A stretch of 64,000 bases of DNA, taken from the NCBI GenBank assembly GCA_024500155.1, contig CM044862.1, positions 43,534,001-43,598,000 on the forward strand, written 5' to 3'. The stretch comes from Chenopodium formosanum (taxonomy: Eukaryota; Streptophyta; Magnoliopsida; Caryophyllales; Amaranthaceae). Made by a program: the position numbers and the translations under genes. Positions within the stretch are counted from its first letter, which is position 1; every line of letters begins with the position of its first letter. Below the pieces are notes generated by a model, which was given only the letters and a program-made list of their open reading frames with translations, was not told the DNA's origin and did not search any database. This document shows positions 23,172 to 33,941 of the stretch, piece after piece.

Positions 23172-24452
23172 ATGGACGGATATGTAGGGTACAATCAGAT
23201 TCTCATGGCAGAAGAAGACATGGAGAAAACGACCTTTATCACACCGTGGGGCACTTACTGTTACACGGTAATGCTATTTGGGTTGAAAAACGCAGGTGCT
23301 ACTTACCAACGTGCAACAACTGCCTTACTCCACGACATGATGCACAAAGAAGTTGAAGTATATGTCGACGACATGATTGTGAAATCAAAGGACCGTCCAG
23401 GCCATCAAGTAGCCTTAAGGAAATTTTTCGAAAGGCTAAGAAAATACAATATGAGGTTGAATCCATCAAAATGTGCTTTTGGAGTCACTTCAGGCAAGCT
23501 CTTGGGATACGTCATAAGCTCTAGAGGAATAGAGATAGATCCAACCAAGATTAAAGCAATCATGTCGATGCAACCGCCCAAGACCGAGAAACAGATTCGA
23601 GGATTCATTGGCCGGTTGCAATACATAAGTAGGTTCATATCAAAACTGACAACGATATGTGAACCAATCTTCAAAAAGCTCAAGAAGAATGTACCAGTAA
23701 TATGGGATGATGAGTGTCAAAAAGCCTTTGACCAGATCAAAGCCTATCTCGCAAATCCTTTTGTATTAGCGACAACACTTCCCGGAATACCTCTTAGGTT
23801 ATATCTGACAGTTACCAAAGAGACAATGGAAGCCATGCTAGCACAAGAGGTAGAAAACAAAGAGAATGCAATCTATTACTTAAGTAAGAAGATGCTCGAA
23901 TACGAAACACGCTATACACCACTCGAGAAATTGTGCCTCGCTTTGGTGTGGGCCACAACTAAGTTGAGACATTACATGCTGATGCATACCGTTTTCGTGG
24001 TATCCCGACTGGATCCACTCAAATATCTGTTTGAGAAATCAACACTCAATGGACGAATTTCAAGATGGATAGTCAACTTAGCTCAGTTCGATGTGCGGTT
24101 TATGCCACAAAAAGCTATTAAAGGATCTGTGGTGTCAGACTTTCTGGCAGACTTTCCAATAGAAGACTCGACACCGATACAGGACAATAAATTTCCAGAC
24201 AAAGATTTGATGGTAACCAAAGATGATACTTGGACCTTGTATTTCGACGGAGCCTCAAACCAAAAGGGATGTGGCATCGGAGTGCTACTAGTATCACCTA
24301 AAGAAGAACACGTCCCAATCTCAATAAAGCTTGATTTCGACGTTACCAACAATGCTGCTGAATATGAAGCATGTGTGGTAGGCCTTGAAACAACCTTGGC
24401 ATTGGGAGTAAAGAAATTAAGAATATTCGGAGATTATCAATCAAATATCTAA
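23172..24452 (+). pseudogene. pol: RT catalytic half, RNase H and start of second RNase H, inner copy 1
   Basis: Same frame as the preceding segment, beyond a single stop. It contains the RT palm with YVDD (codons 23361-23372), then the connection region. The classical RNase H follows (LRLYLTVTKE, YTPLEKLCLALVWA). The start of the archaeal-type RNase H is WTLYFDGASNQKGCG and NNAAEYEA (about 24230-24370). An 11-bp deletion just after FGD (about 24432) relative to copy 2 shifts the frame within this second RNase H. Dual RNase H is a recognised hallmark of the Tat clade. Confidence 0.9.
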
Positions 24453-25971
24453 AAGGTGGAAAGTAAGGAGCGAAAGCCTAGCCCCTTACCAAACTTATCT
24501 GGAAACTCTTACCGACCAGTTAGAGAAGGTAGAATACACATATCTACCTAGAGAAGAAAACCAATTTGCTGATGCCTTGGCAAGATTAGCCTCAATGGTT
24601 AGGATTCCCACGGATATCGAGCAAATGCCTCTAACTATCGAAAAAAGGCACAAACCAGCATATATACAGGCTATAGAAGACGACGACCCAGTCCAAGACG
24701 AAGATGAAAAACAAGAAGAAGAACCATGGTACACAGACATTCTCAACTATGTCACCAATGGAGAATATCCTCCTCATGCTGACAAAAGAGCGAAACGAGC
24801 CTTGAGACTTTTGGCTTCTCAATATGTACTCATAGACATCGAGCTACATAAAAGGGTACCTAAAGGTCGAGCTTTCCTATGCGTAGGAAAGGTGGATGCA
24901 CAAAGAATTATGAGAATGGTCGACGAAGGAATCTGTGGAACTCATGTAAATGGCAAAATGTTAGTTCAAAAAATAATGCGAGAAGGGTATTATTGGACTA
25001 TCATGAATAGAGACTGTCATCAATATGTGAAAAGATGTCCTAAGTGTCAAATTTATGCCAATTTACAACATGTTCCTCCATCTTTGCTCTACACCTACAC
25101 ATCACCATGGCCATTCTCTACATGGGGAATTGATATAATTGGCAAGATCACTCCCTCAGGGACAAGAGGCCACGAATTTGTTCTAGTAGCAATTGATTAC
25201 TTTACAAAGTGGGTTGAAGCGCAATCATATGCTAAACTCACTGCAAAACATGTAGCACTCTTTATCGAGAGAAATATCATTTGTCGATATGGAGTCCCAC
25301 ATGAAATGATAAGTGACAATGGAACTCACTTTCAAGCCGAATGTGAAGAATTGCTACATAAATATGGGATCCAACATCATCATTCGTCCCCTTATAGACC
25401 TCAAGCAAACGGAGCAGTTGAGGCAGCTAATAAGAATTTAAAGACTATCATCGAGAAAATGACAGAAAATTATAAGGATTGGCCTGACAAACTTCACTTT
25501 GCACTGTTGGGTTATCGCACGTCAATCCGTACGTCAACAGGAAATACACCATGTTCTCTGGTATATGGAATGGATGTCGTACAACCTGTCGAACTAGAAA
25601 TACCATCTCTACGCATTACGCTAGAGAGTAAACTTGATGAAGTTGAATGGACTAGGGCACGATATGAAGAATTGATCCTACTCGACGAAAAACGACTAGA
25701 AGCTCTTCATCACACTCAGTGCTATCAAACTCGTATGGCTAGACATTTTAATAAGAAGGTCAAGACAAGAACTATCAAAGTAGGAGATTTGGTATTAAAA
25801 GCACTAAGGAAAAATGTTTTAGATCCAAGGGGAAAGTTTAGACCTAATTGGTCTGGCCCCTACATTGTCAAAACAATCCTGTCAGGTGGTGCAGCAAAAT
25901 TAACTGATATGGATGGCAACGAATTCTCAAACATGACGAATCTTGACCAACTTAAAAAATACTACCCATAA
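24437..25971 (+). CDS. pol: Second RNase H tail plus integrase, inner copy 1 (open)
   Basis: The frame is open from the deletion to the natural stop; the first Met is at 24577. It carries the last RNase H motif (ENQFADALARLASM), an H2C2 zinc-binding region ending CHQYVKRCPKCQ, and the DDE core. The core has Asp at 25132-25134 (WGIDIIG), Asp at 25315-25317 (SDNGTHF) and Glu at 25420-25422 (GAVEAAN). A C-terminal part with KVGDLVLKALR and GPYIV follows. No chromodomain is seen, as expected for non-chromoviruses. It is the best preserved integrase here, but no upstream start in frame would make it alone. Confidence 0.88.
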
Positions 25972-26494
25972 TTACTTGAGTAGGATACTCAAGAGAGCTA
26001 TGTTCGACCTGATTCCTTAGGAAAGGATACGTAGGCAACCCTTTACGGGTGCGGCCACTTTATTATTCGACATCTCCGCATTCCAGAATCAACTAGAAGT
26101 CAACAAAAAGTCGGAAAACTATTGGCGTCGCAGAATTGAGTTTGGCGCCAGACACAAGCCATTAGCGCCAGACGATGGAATTGGCGCCTGGCGCCAAACC
26201 TCAATAGCTGACGCCAAAATGTAATTACTGGTGCCAACTCAGCAATAAAATCTGGGCGAATTTCGGTGTTTTTCGGAAAATTTTCGACTTCCGTACTCGA
26301 AGAATTTCTAGAAAATTAATTTTTTTCGATTTTTCATTGCTTTAATAAAATAAATTTAAAGTAACAATTTAATTGAAAGCTAAAATTTCATTAATAAAAT
26401 AAAATTACATTGTTCATGGAATTTAAATAAGGCTGAAATAAATTAACTTTAAATAAAATTTAACAATCTAATGAATCTAAAGCTAAGCAATGTT
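25972..26494 (+). other. Spacer between integrase and antisense gene 1, copy 1
   Basis: Non-coding. It includes a GGCGCC cluster (26123-26240; one site reads TTTGGCGCC) and an AT-rich stretch. It also holds the 3' end region of the antisense gene. The plus-strand element transcript and the antisense transcript would converge here. Confidence 0.6.
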
Positions 26495-28001
26495 CTAATC
26501 TTTCTTCTCCTTCTTTGCTCTTTTCCAATTCTTTTGTGTTTCCTCCTCTTCATCCATTACTTTAGCTAGTAGGCATCCTTTAGAGGACCTACATTCAATT
26601 TTGGAATAGATTGTCTCCCCTTCCGCTAGCACCCCATGCTTCTTTTCCACCCAAACCTTTCTGTCTGTGTTGGTAGTTTTCCTTTTCCCCTTGTCTTTAG
26701 TAGAATTCTTCTCCTTAGGCATGGTAGGTGTTTGGAATTCAATTCTTGCACCTAAGCGTTCTTTGGCCGGTGTCACCCTGTCACCTAGACGATTCTTCAC
26801 ATCGGTTCTACCCTGATCAATTGAAGACTTCTTCAACAACCACTTCTTTACATCATTAGGTAAAGAAGGGGGAACCTTTTGGGTAATCACTTCCCATAAA
26901 GGTCTAGCGCTCCAGTAAGTGTCAAATTTATCTACTTCTTGAGATACGGGATACTCATAGGGAGGACGAAGATCCCCGGAAGGAATATTTTGAAGCAAGC
27001 CATATTGTCTCTTTGCTCTGTAGGGATAATAATATGTTACACGAGACAAGCTTGGGAGACGGCAGAAAGGTTGCTTGTTAACACCAACCATCCTTTTTAT
27101 TTTCCACCATGGGATGACCCACTTGATAGCAAAATCACGTGATTCAAAGACTTTTCTCCACCCATGGCGCCCAATTTTAGGGATGCGCTTCTTCCTTCTC
27201 ACGAAACAGGTGGGAGTATAATTTTCAATGTCGTCCGGAGGGCCAATTAATCCTAGCCTCTCCGTTAGCCACATCTGTAAAAAAATGCAATGCAAATAAA
27301 TTATTAATACAATACAAAAATATATTTTTTGATTTCTGTAATTAAAAATATTATTTTTCTACTTGTAATAAAATTGGAGAGCCGCGAAGAGGTGCCTTTG
27401 GGTCCCTTTTCTATTCATCTAGACTAATCATAGTCTCTCCAACTATTAATGGCATTGGATTTCTCCCTGATTCAATTTGTTATAGCACAGTGGTTATAAT
27501 TGATTGACCCTTGTTAATTTTACCACTGCTAAAACAATATTGATTAAGCATGCAGAATAAGAACGCCCTTCTTCTATATATGTGAAAAGATTCAGAAAGC
27601 GGTTTATCAAAATAATAGCGTGCGAATTCTTTCAAGTTCAATACATTGCCATCTACAATTTTTGATAAATCCCTTTCCTTCAAGTTAAAGAAGCGCTCAA
27701 AATCCTTATAGTAATATGCATCTACTCTAGGGATTACTACCAGGTCTATTGCAAGGAAGCCTAAAATAGCACCAAACTCAACTGGCAAAGGGCTAATTTT
27801 ATCATACCCTATTCTAAAACAATGTGTATCAATGTTCCAAAATTCTAAAGCGGTATGTATGAAGTCTATGTCTAAATCTACCCCTTTGATGCCATAAATT
27901 CCCCCCAAGTGAAACAAATCCAGTTCTTTTCTTTCTCTAGCATTAAGAGATCGACACCATTCATGAGAGTATTGGGTGAAGGTTTTAGTGGCTAAAGACA
28001 T
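26495..28001 (-). pseudogene. Antisense gene 1, PMD-like extra ORF, inner copy 1
   Basis: Exon 1 (28001-27363) starts MSLATKTFTQYSHEW and contains HCFRIGYDKISPLPVEFGAILGF, which resembles the conserved block of plant mobile-domain-type proteins. A GT-AG intron (27362-27275, TTTTTTTACAG acceptor) joins in phase 0 to exon 2 (27274-26495). Exon 2 starts MWLTERLGLIGPP and ends in a lysine-rich, likely nuclear, tail. The in-frame TAA at 27480-27482 is shared by both copies, so it predates the duplication. Copy 1 adds a TAG (GAATAG near 27418). The predicted protein would be ~470 residues. Related extra genes are known in Tat elements and their role is unclear. Assignment to PMD itself, rather than a relative, is moderate. 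Confidence 0.65.
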
Positions 28002-28679
28002 GAATATTATTTTTTCTAAAGAGAAGAATATTTTTTTCGCTGGAATTATGAGAAGAATCGGCTGAGCAGGGGGCTATTTATGTACAAATTGCGAGGAATT
28101 TCAATCTGACTGAAATACGGAGTCAGCGCCAATTGGCGTCACATACCCGATATTGGCGTCACCCATCAGCTCTTGGCGCCACACGCTAGGAGTAGCGCCT
28201 GGCGCCACGCGCCACAGGCTGACGCCAGCTGGCGCCAAGTTAGCAGAGAAACCGCGCGTGCTCAGTTGCGTTTTGATATTAAACTTGAGTAGGTTAATGA
28301 CTTTATGGCCCCGTTTTAATTTTTTCTAAATATTTTTTTTCTATCCTTTTCTTAATTAATTAATTAAATATAGCAATTATTTTTAGTTAATTTTATTTCT
28401 TTTTTGGATTTTATATTCATTTTAAAAATACCAGCTTTTTCTCCGTTTTGTTTTTTATTTTCTTTTTGGGGGAGAGAATCGGATAATACCCTCCATCAAT
28501 AATAAAAATGACAGAATTTTTGCGCAAAATTGTTATCACATTTGCACACACTAACATACACTAACATAATAATAAATAATAATGAATTTACAATAACATA
28601 AAGTACAAAGTGTCTAAATAATGAGTCAAAGGCAAAGTTCTATAAAAAGTCAAAATAAAAATACATATACAGAAACAAA
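28002..28679 (-). promoter_or_regulatory. Promoter region of antisense gene 1, copy 1, and spacer
   Basis: A TATA-like box (minus strand ACATAAATAG, 28074-28083) lies ~75 bp before the ATG at 28001. A GGCGCC cluster (28130-28245) lies ~50 bp further upstream. That is the same order and spacing as in the LTR promoter. The rest (28250-28679) is AT-rich, with an AATTAATTAATTAA patch near 28355, and holds the 3' end of antisense gene 2. Confidence 0.5.
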
Positions 28680-30328
28680 CTACGGCGCCGCAGAACGTAG
28701 GCCCATCATGCCATAAAACTGCGCCGTCCGAGGAGTCACCTCTCCACCATCTCCAGCCTCAGCACCAGCTCCAGTCTCCGTAGGAGTAGGAAAACTCAAG
28801 ACAGGACCACTCCAGCCAAGGTCAACCTGAGGCTGAGATCGCGGAGGCTGCTGCGATGACGAGCCAACCTCGTACATCCCACCACCTCTGAAAGCCGAGG
28901 TAGCCTCTCCTACCGGTGCAGCAGGAGCACCCTCAGAAGAAGATCCTGAGCCCTCAGCAACGTCGGCTCGAGCAGCCTCGGAACGACCACCTCTACCTCC
29001 TGACGAAGTACGACGACGTCTCGAGCTTGACCTCGCCGGATCTCTCCGCCCCTCAGGCCTCGTACGGGTGTGAGAAGCGATCGGCTGACCCTGCAAAAAG
29101 AATTAAATCAGAAACAAGGTAAAACTGAAGCCATAATGCAAATAATAAGTGAAGAAATGTTACCTCTTGGACAGCGTCGTCTCGACGACAGGTAGCCGCG
29201 TTCCTCATCCGGACGAGCTGGCTCCGGAAGGCATCTATACATCGTGCCATAGCGGAAACCACCTCGCGTGGGAACTGTCAAGAAAATAAGTTAGTGAAAA
29301 TACATGATAACTGAATACAAGATTCTGAATTAAAACTAGACTTACACTGGTCTGGTGACGAGGAATCGACCGCTCCACGAAGCGCTCGCCCTCAGGAGCC
29401 GGAGAAATCATCTCCTCAATCGGCCCGTACGTCCCCTGATAGTGAATCGACATACGGGGTGGCACAAACTCAGTGGGACCATCCTGATAAGAAACAGAAA
29501 GAAATCAGTAAGGTATTACTTGGGGGCTACTTAGCGAAAAATAAAAAGCTAAGGATCTTACCCTCACATCCTCGGCCGGCACAGGGGCTGGAGCCAACAA
29601 AGGAAGTAGCTCCTCAGCGTAACTCCGTCCAAGGATCACATGGGACCGCCAGAGGGAACCAGACAGCCATGCTCGACAACTCTCTCTCGTCGAACATGTG
29701 ACGTGGTGGAGGAGAATGTCCCTGACAACAACATCAGCACGAAGATGCGCATTCTCAGGGGAGAATGTCCCTGACAACAACATCAGCACGAAGATGCGCA
29801 TTCTCAGCTCTCGGGTGGTCGCATCGTCATCAAGAGCCGCTGCCAGCGTCGAGCGGCGAATCCCCCTAGCACTGAACTGAGTAGTTTCGACCTCAGCTCG
29901 GGCCCGAACAACAATCGGTCCCAACAACTCCTTGACCTCTGGAGAAAAGACGTCGATTCCGCCGTCGAACAGCAGCGGCACAGAAATAAACTCCAGTCCT
30001 GTGATGAGACTGAAGTTTGTAGGGGTATACCATCATCTCGCCCCATGGAAAATGAAAGGTGTTTGTGGTGTCCCAGAAGAACTCCACCAAAGCGCGTACT
30101 ACGTGGTGACCGCCGCTGGAGGCGACCATAGCCTCGGAGGTCTCGAACAAGGAAACCAGTCCGCAGGACTCCCATAGGAGTCTCGTCTCTCGGTCTCTGG
30201 CGATGTGCATCCTATACGAATCGCCTAGACCATCACAGCCGGAGCCGTGATGCCGTGTCATCCTCCACGGGCTCATGCTCCCGTCTAGTGTTTCGGGACC
30301 GTGAACCTGAGCCTCGTTTTCTAGCCAT
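28680..30328 (-). pseudogene. Antisense gene 2, PMD protein, inner copy 1 (deleted)
   Basis: Start ATG at 30328 (MARKRGS). Comparison with copy 2 shows a 116-bp deletion near 30258 between GTGTC repeats, a ~630-bp deletion at about 29711, and a 49-bp tandem duplication (29712-29760, 29761-29806). The remaining 3' exons are intact with GT-AG borders: end of exon 3 at 29562, exon 4 29483-29346, exon 5 29274-29164, exon 6 29090-28680. The last exon encodes a Gly/Ser/Ala-rich, RRRR-containing tail. Conserved PMD text such as TNTFHFPWGEMM survives near 30050. The gene cannot produce a full protein. Confidence 0.75.
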
Positions 30329-31085
30329 GCTACAATGTGCAGAATCATCATAAATTAAGGTTCTTTAGTATCTAAGGTTCGCCTAGCCGCATGATACTAT
30401 GTTCGCAAAAAACAGAGTACGTAGTACTAAAATAGAGCACAAATTCAAATTGAGCATGACAGCATTTTTTCAAGCAATCAAACAATTTCTTGCAACACTA
30501 TAGTGATTATTGTGACAAATTGATTAAGAATTGCTAGCAAAAACATCAAGAACAAGCTACGTTGTTCTTCACGACCTTAAGAGGTCCAACAATGGCAGAT
30601 TGCTCATTTCTTCACCAAATTGAGTCAAACAAGTCTCAAATTACTCCAAAGGCAATATACAAGCATAAACAAGCAATTTCATGGCATAAAACTTGATAAA
30701 CAAAACAAATTTAGCATTATAAATTTCGAATTTTCATGAAATTCGTGAATATACATGCTAAGAATTCATAAAAGCCGGTGTGAGTTTGAGGGAAACTTAC
30801 ATAGATCGGGAATGTGGATGAAAAGAGCTTTGATTTGCAACAAATTTGAGCGAATTCGGTTGAGAAACGAGCAAGCAACGACCAATTGATGTTTTCGGAC
30901 TTCTCTCGGGCAGTTTCGCGACGAACAGAGCAAGAAATGAACGGAAAATGGAATTTAAAGAAGATTCTCGTGTTGGCGCCAGTCCCTAGGCATTGGCGTC
31001 ACATTCTGTGCTTGACGCCAACGCCAGCGCTTGGCGCTAATGCCATTAGGCTGGCGCTGATGGATTTTCAGCGACGCCAAAGCAG
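30329..31085 (-). promoter_or_regulatory. 5' region of antisense gene 2, copy 1
   Basis: Read on the minus strand there is a GGCGCC cluster (30974-31085), then a TTTAAATT TATA-like box (30951-30960). A short leader follows, then a possible 5'-UTR intron with donor ATGTAAGTTT (starting 30800) and acceptor CATTGTAG (ending 30330), just before the ATG at 30328. In copy 2 the donor GT is changed to GA. Promoter and intron are inferred from motifs. Confidence 0.45.
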
Positions 31086-31956
31086 CCAGCCACCTGTTGG
31101 GGTTGTGCTAGCCTTCTGCATCATATTTTGGGTTCCTTGGTACGCTAGTTAGCCCCTCTAAGCAATTTGACATGATTAGGTAATCGGCTTGATTACGTAA
31201 AGTGATCGATCTGATGAAAAGATCGTCTTACTTAGCTTAAAGCGCCTAAGCATTGGCTCATAAGCAAAAGGCACCGACATATAGGTTCAAGAGCAAAGAA
31301 CACCAACATACAGGTTAGAAGCAGAAGAGCGCCGACGTACAGGCATAGCAAAGGCAAGTTCAGGCGAACTTTTAAAGATCGACAGGCGTGGATCTTCGGT
31401 ATTTTCCTTTGGGAAATTATCGCATCAAATGAGGATGACTTCAAGAGAAGATGTCTTCGGCATCATTCCCTAGCTTGCGGAAAGTTGTCACAAACAACTG
31501 AAGGTAATTTTGGGCGAAGTTGTCTACGATCATAGTTCCGAGGCATGGAAGATGATCATAATGCGGATGAGAATTATTTCAAGAGAAATAATTTTCGATG
31601 ATGTTCCCTTGGACGTGGAATATTATCACAGCGGGGAAGATAGTTTTGGGCGAAGCAATCTTCTAATTTGGAATCAGTTACAGGCGTAGCGGTTTTCAAG
31701 CGGGATGACATTCTCTAGCTTGCAGGAGGTCATCAAAACAACAGCAGCAGCAAACAATCGGTTACTTTTAGAGACGTGAGCTCGACGGTGCAAGATACGC
31801 GTTTCTTAAATCTTTTATCTGTTTTAACTAATGCTAGTTTTGCAGGTACCGGCGTTATAAGATTGATTTAGGATCGCAGAACGTTCTGAATCATTCTCCG
31901 TCCCTATCGTTACTTTGACTTTTGTTTTCGAAACATGTGTTTCTCCAAACTCAGTC
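31086..31956 (+). repeat. 3' untranslated region with degenerate tandem repeats, copy 1
   Basis: Three ~28-bp units sit at 31267-31349 (CACCGACATATAGGTTC, CACCAACATACAGGTT, CGCCGACGTACAGGC). They are followed by four to five degenerate ~55-70-bp units (about 31400-31745) that end in TTCCnnnG-like text and GG. Several carry hairpins, including a perfect AATTATTTC / GAAATAATT stem at 31572-31593. Variable tandem repeats in the 3' region are a known trait of Tat elements. No gene is seen. Confidence 0.6.
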
Positions 31957-31968
31957 AAAGTGGGGGCT
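31957..31968 (+). other. Polypurine tract, inner copy 1
   Basis: AAAGTGGGGGCT lies 2 bp before LTR 2 (TGTAGACACC). Copy 2 has the same tract at 49159-49170 before LTR 3. None precedes LTR 1, as expected at the outer boundary. Confidence 0.8.
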
Positions 31969-31970
31969 TC

Positions 31971-33918
31971 TGTAGACACCCATCTGTGTCTCGCCAAAAC
32001 CAAACCCGGTGATAAGTGCCTTTCACGTCGAATCATAATCGAATGAAACGAAAGTGTGGAAAGGTCTAGTTTTGCGGAAAGTTTTATTTCTTTTCTTTTC
32101 TCCTTGTTTTTGAAAACTTTATTTTAAGAAAACAGCCAATCCAGTTTGGTTGGTCCATGATATGGGTCCAATAGTGGTGTAGTTGGATATAGCTTGCAAA
32201 GACCTTTCCAAAGATATATCATAAGCCCAATTCCGATGAATATTGAGGAAGTTATGGCCAATTTACTAAACTGAGCCCGGTTTGAGCTTTAAGTACGGCC
32301 TAATGATCTAGGGGAGGGCCTAATATAATTTATCATTCCTAATGCAATTAGGAATGGTTTTAGTCTTCTAGAACATTCTAGAAGGTCTTATCATTCCTAA
32401 TTCAATTAGGACTCTTTAGAGTTTTAATCAAGATCAAATAGCATTTTCGATTGAAATTATATTATTTTATCTTCCAGTACGGGAAATTTATCAGATTTTC
32501 GAAAACGCGTTGAAAACAGTTTGGCGTCCAACCCCAGGCCTTGGCGCCTGGAACCAGGATTGGCGCCAGGCGCTAGCCACTGGTCCTAGCGCCAATTAGC
32601 CAGGGCTGGCGCCAATGTGTTTTTACGATCTTCAGACTCTATTTTGTTAAATTATCTTTTTTGGATGATTTTCTCTATAAATATCGTATCAAAAACTCCG
32701 TATTCATTCATCAACCATCATCAAGAAGCACCAAGAATCATCAATTCTCTTCTTTATTCATTCATTCATTAATCTACAGTCAAATAATCAAATCAAATCA
32801 TTCATTCATTCATTCATCAATTTTCAATATATTTATTCTTTAGAATAAATATTCTTTCTTGCTTTTTAACACAAAATTCCGCATTCATAAGATCTTAATA
32901 CACCTAGCCATATTCGAAGTTGACTTCGCCCTAGACGTGAAATGTTTTAATTTCTGAGGGTTTGGTCCCAAATCTCTCTTTCAATTATTTAATTTAACTG
33001 CTTTGATTATTATTTTCCTTGAAGTTACTAACGTGTGTATTTTGTCATTAGAAAGAGGTACGAGGCATCCAAGTAAGTACTTTAATGGTTTAATTGATAT
33101 TATGATGTAGATATCATGCTTAGATTGTTATTTTAATTCCTAGTATCATGTCTAGGGTAAATTTAATATTAAGTATGATTGGTACGATGCTTCCTATGTT
33201 CTTCCTAATGGTAAATCATGTTAGTATCATGTTAGGGCTAAAGATTTGATTTTTATTTCTGAATGACATGCTAGGGTTTGTTATTAATCTTGTTAGTATC
33301 ATGCCTAGGATCTTGCTATGCTTTAGCATGATTTTGATTATGATTTATGATGATTATTATTATTCATGACTATTTATTATGTTGCTTGATATATTTTATT
33401 TGTTATTGCTTGATCACCTTTTATGCATGCTTAAAGGGAATTGATACTTGCAATCACGCTTAATAAGATAATTAATAATCTTGTTTAGGGTTAATTATGA
33501 TTATAATTCAAGTGATCGCCAATAATAGTTTATTTGTGCATTATATTCAACCAACATAGATTAAACATGTTTAGGGTTAATCCTATTGCTTGCATGTTAG
33601 TCAGAAAGCGCACATGAATACGAGCAGAATAAAGTAGAGGCCTATTATTAGGGCAAGTTCAATCTCTTTTAGGTTGGATTTGTACCATCATCCCCGAACC
33701 CTTATTTGGTTCATGAACTTATGGAGTTGACGATCTCTTGGATCGTTAAGGGGTGTAACCTTCACCTCGTGAACGGTTTACAAGTTCCTTAAAAACTTGT
33801 TAGCGACTCTTTTACTCTATCTTCTTCCCTTTTGGACGCCACCGTACTTTAGTGTATGATCACAGTGGGGTTAAGTTCAAGCTAGTGGGATTTTAAAGGC
33901 TTGAAACTATTCCCTACA
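31971..33918 (+). repeat. Inner LTR 2 (middle, shared)
   Basis: It serves as 3' LTR of copy 1 and 5' LTR of copy 2. Its TATA box is at 32676-32683. The GGCGCC cluster (32521-32610) has a different internal arrangement (GCCTGGAACCAGGATTGG). The upstream half agrees with LTR 1 at most sites where LTR 3 differs. The downstream half agrees with LTR 3 at most sites where LTR 1 differs. Confidence 0.93.
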
Positions 33919-33923
33919 ATTTT

Positions 33924-33941
33924 TGGCGACTCCGCTGGGGA
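33924..33941 (+). other. Primer binding site, inner copy 2
   Basis: TGGCGACTCCGCTGGGGA lies 5 nt after LTR 2. This is the undamaged form of the site seen in copy 1. Confidence 0.72.

Noticed and set aside
15489..33918. Two independent neighbouring insertions rather than a tandem
   Set aside because: The middle LTR is shared and has no target duplication of its own, while AACTC flanks the whole unit.
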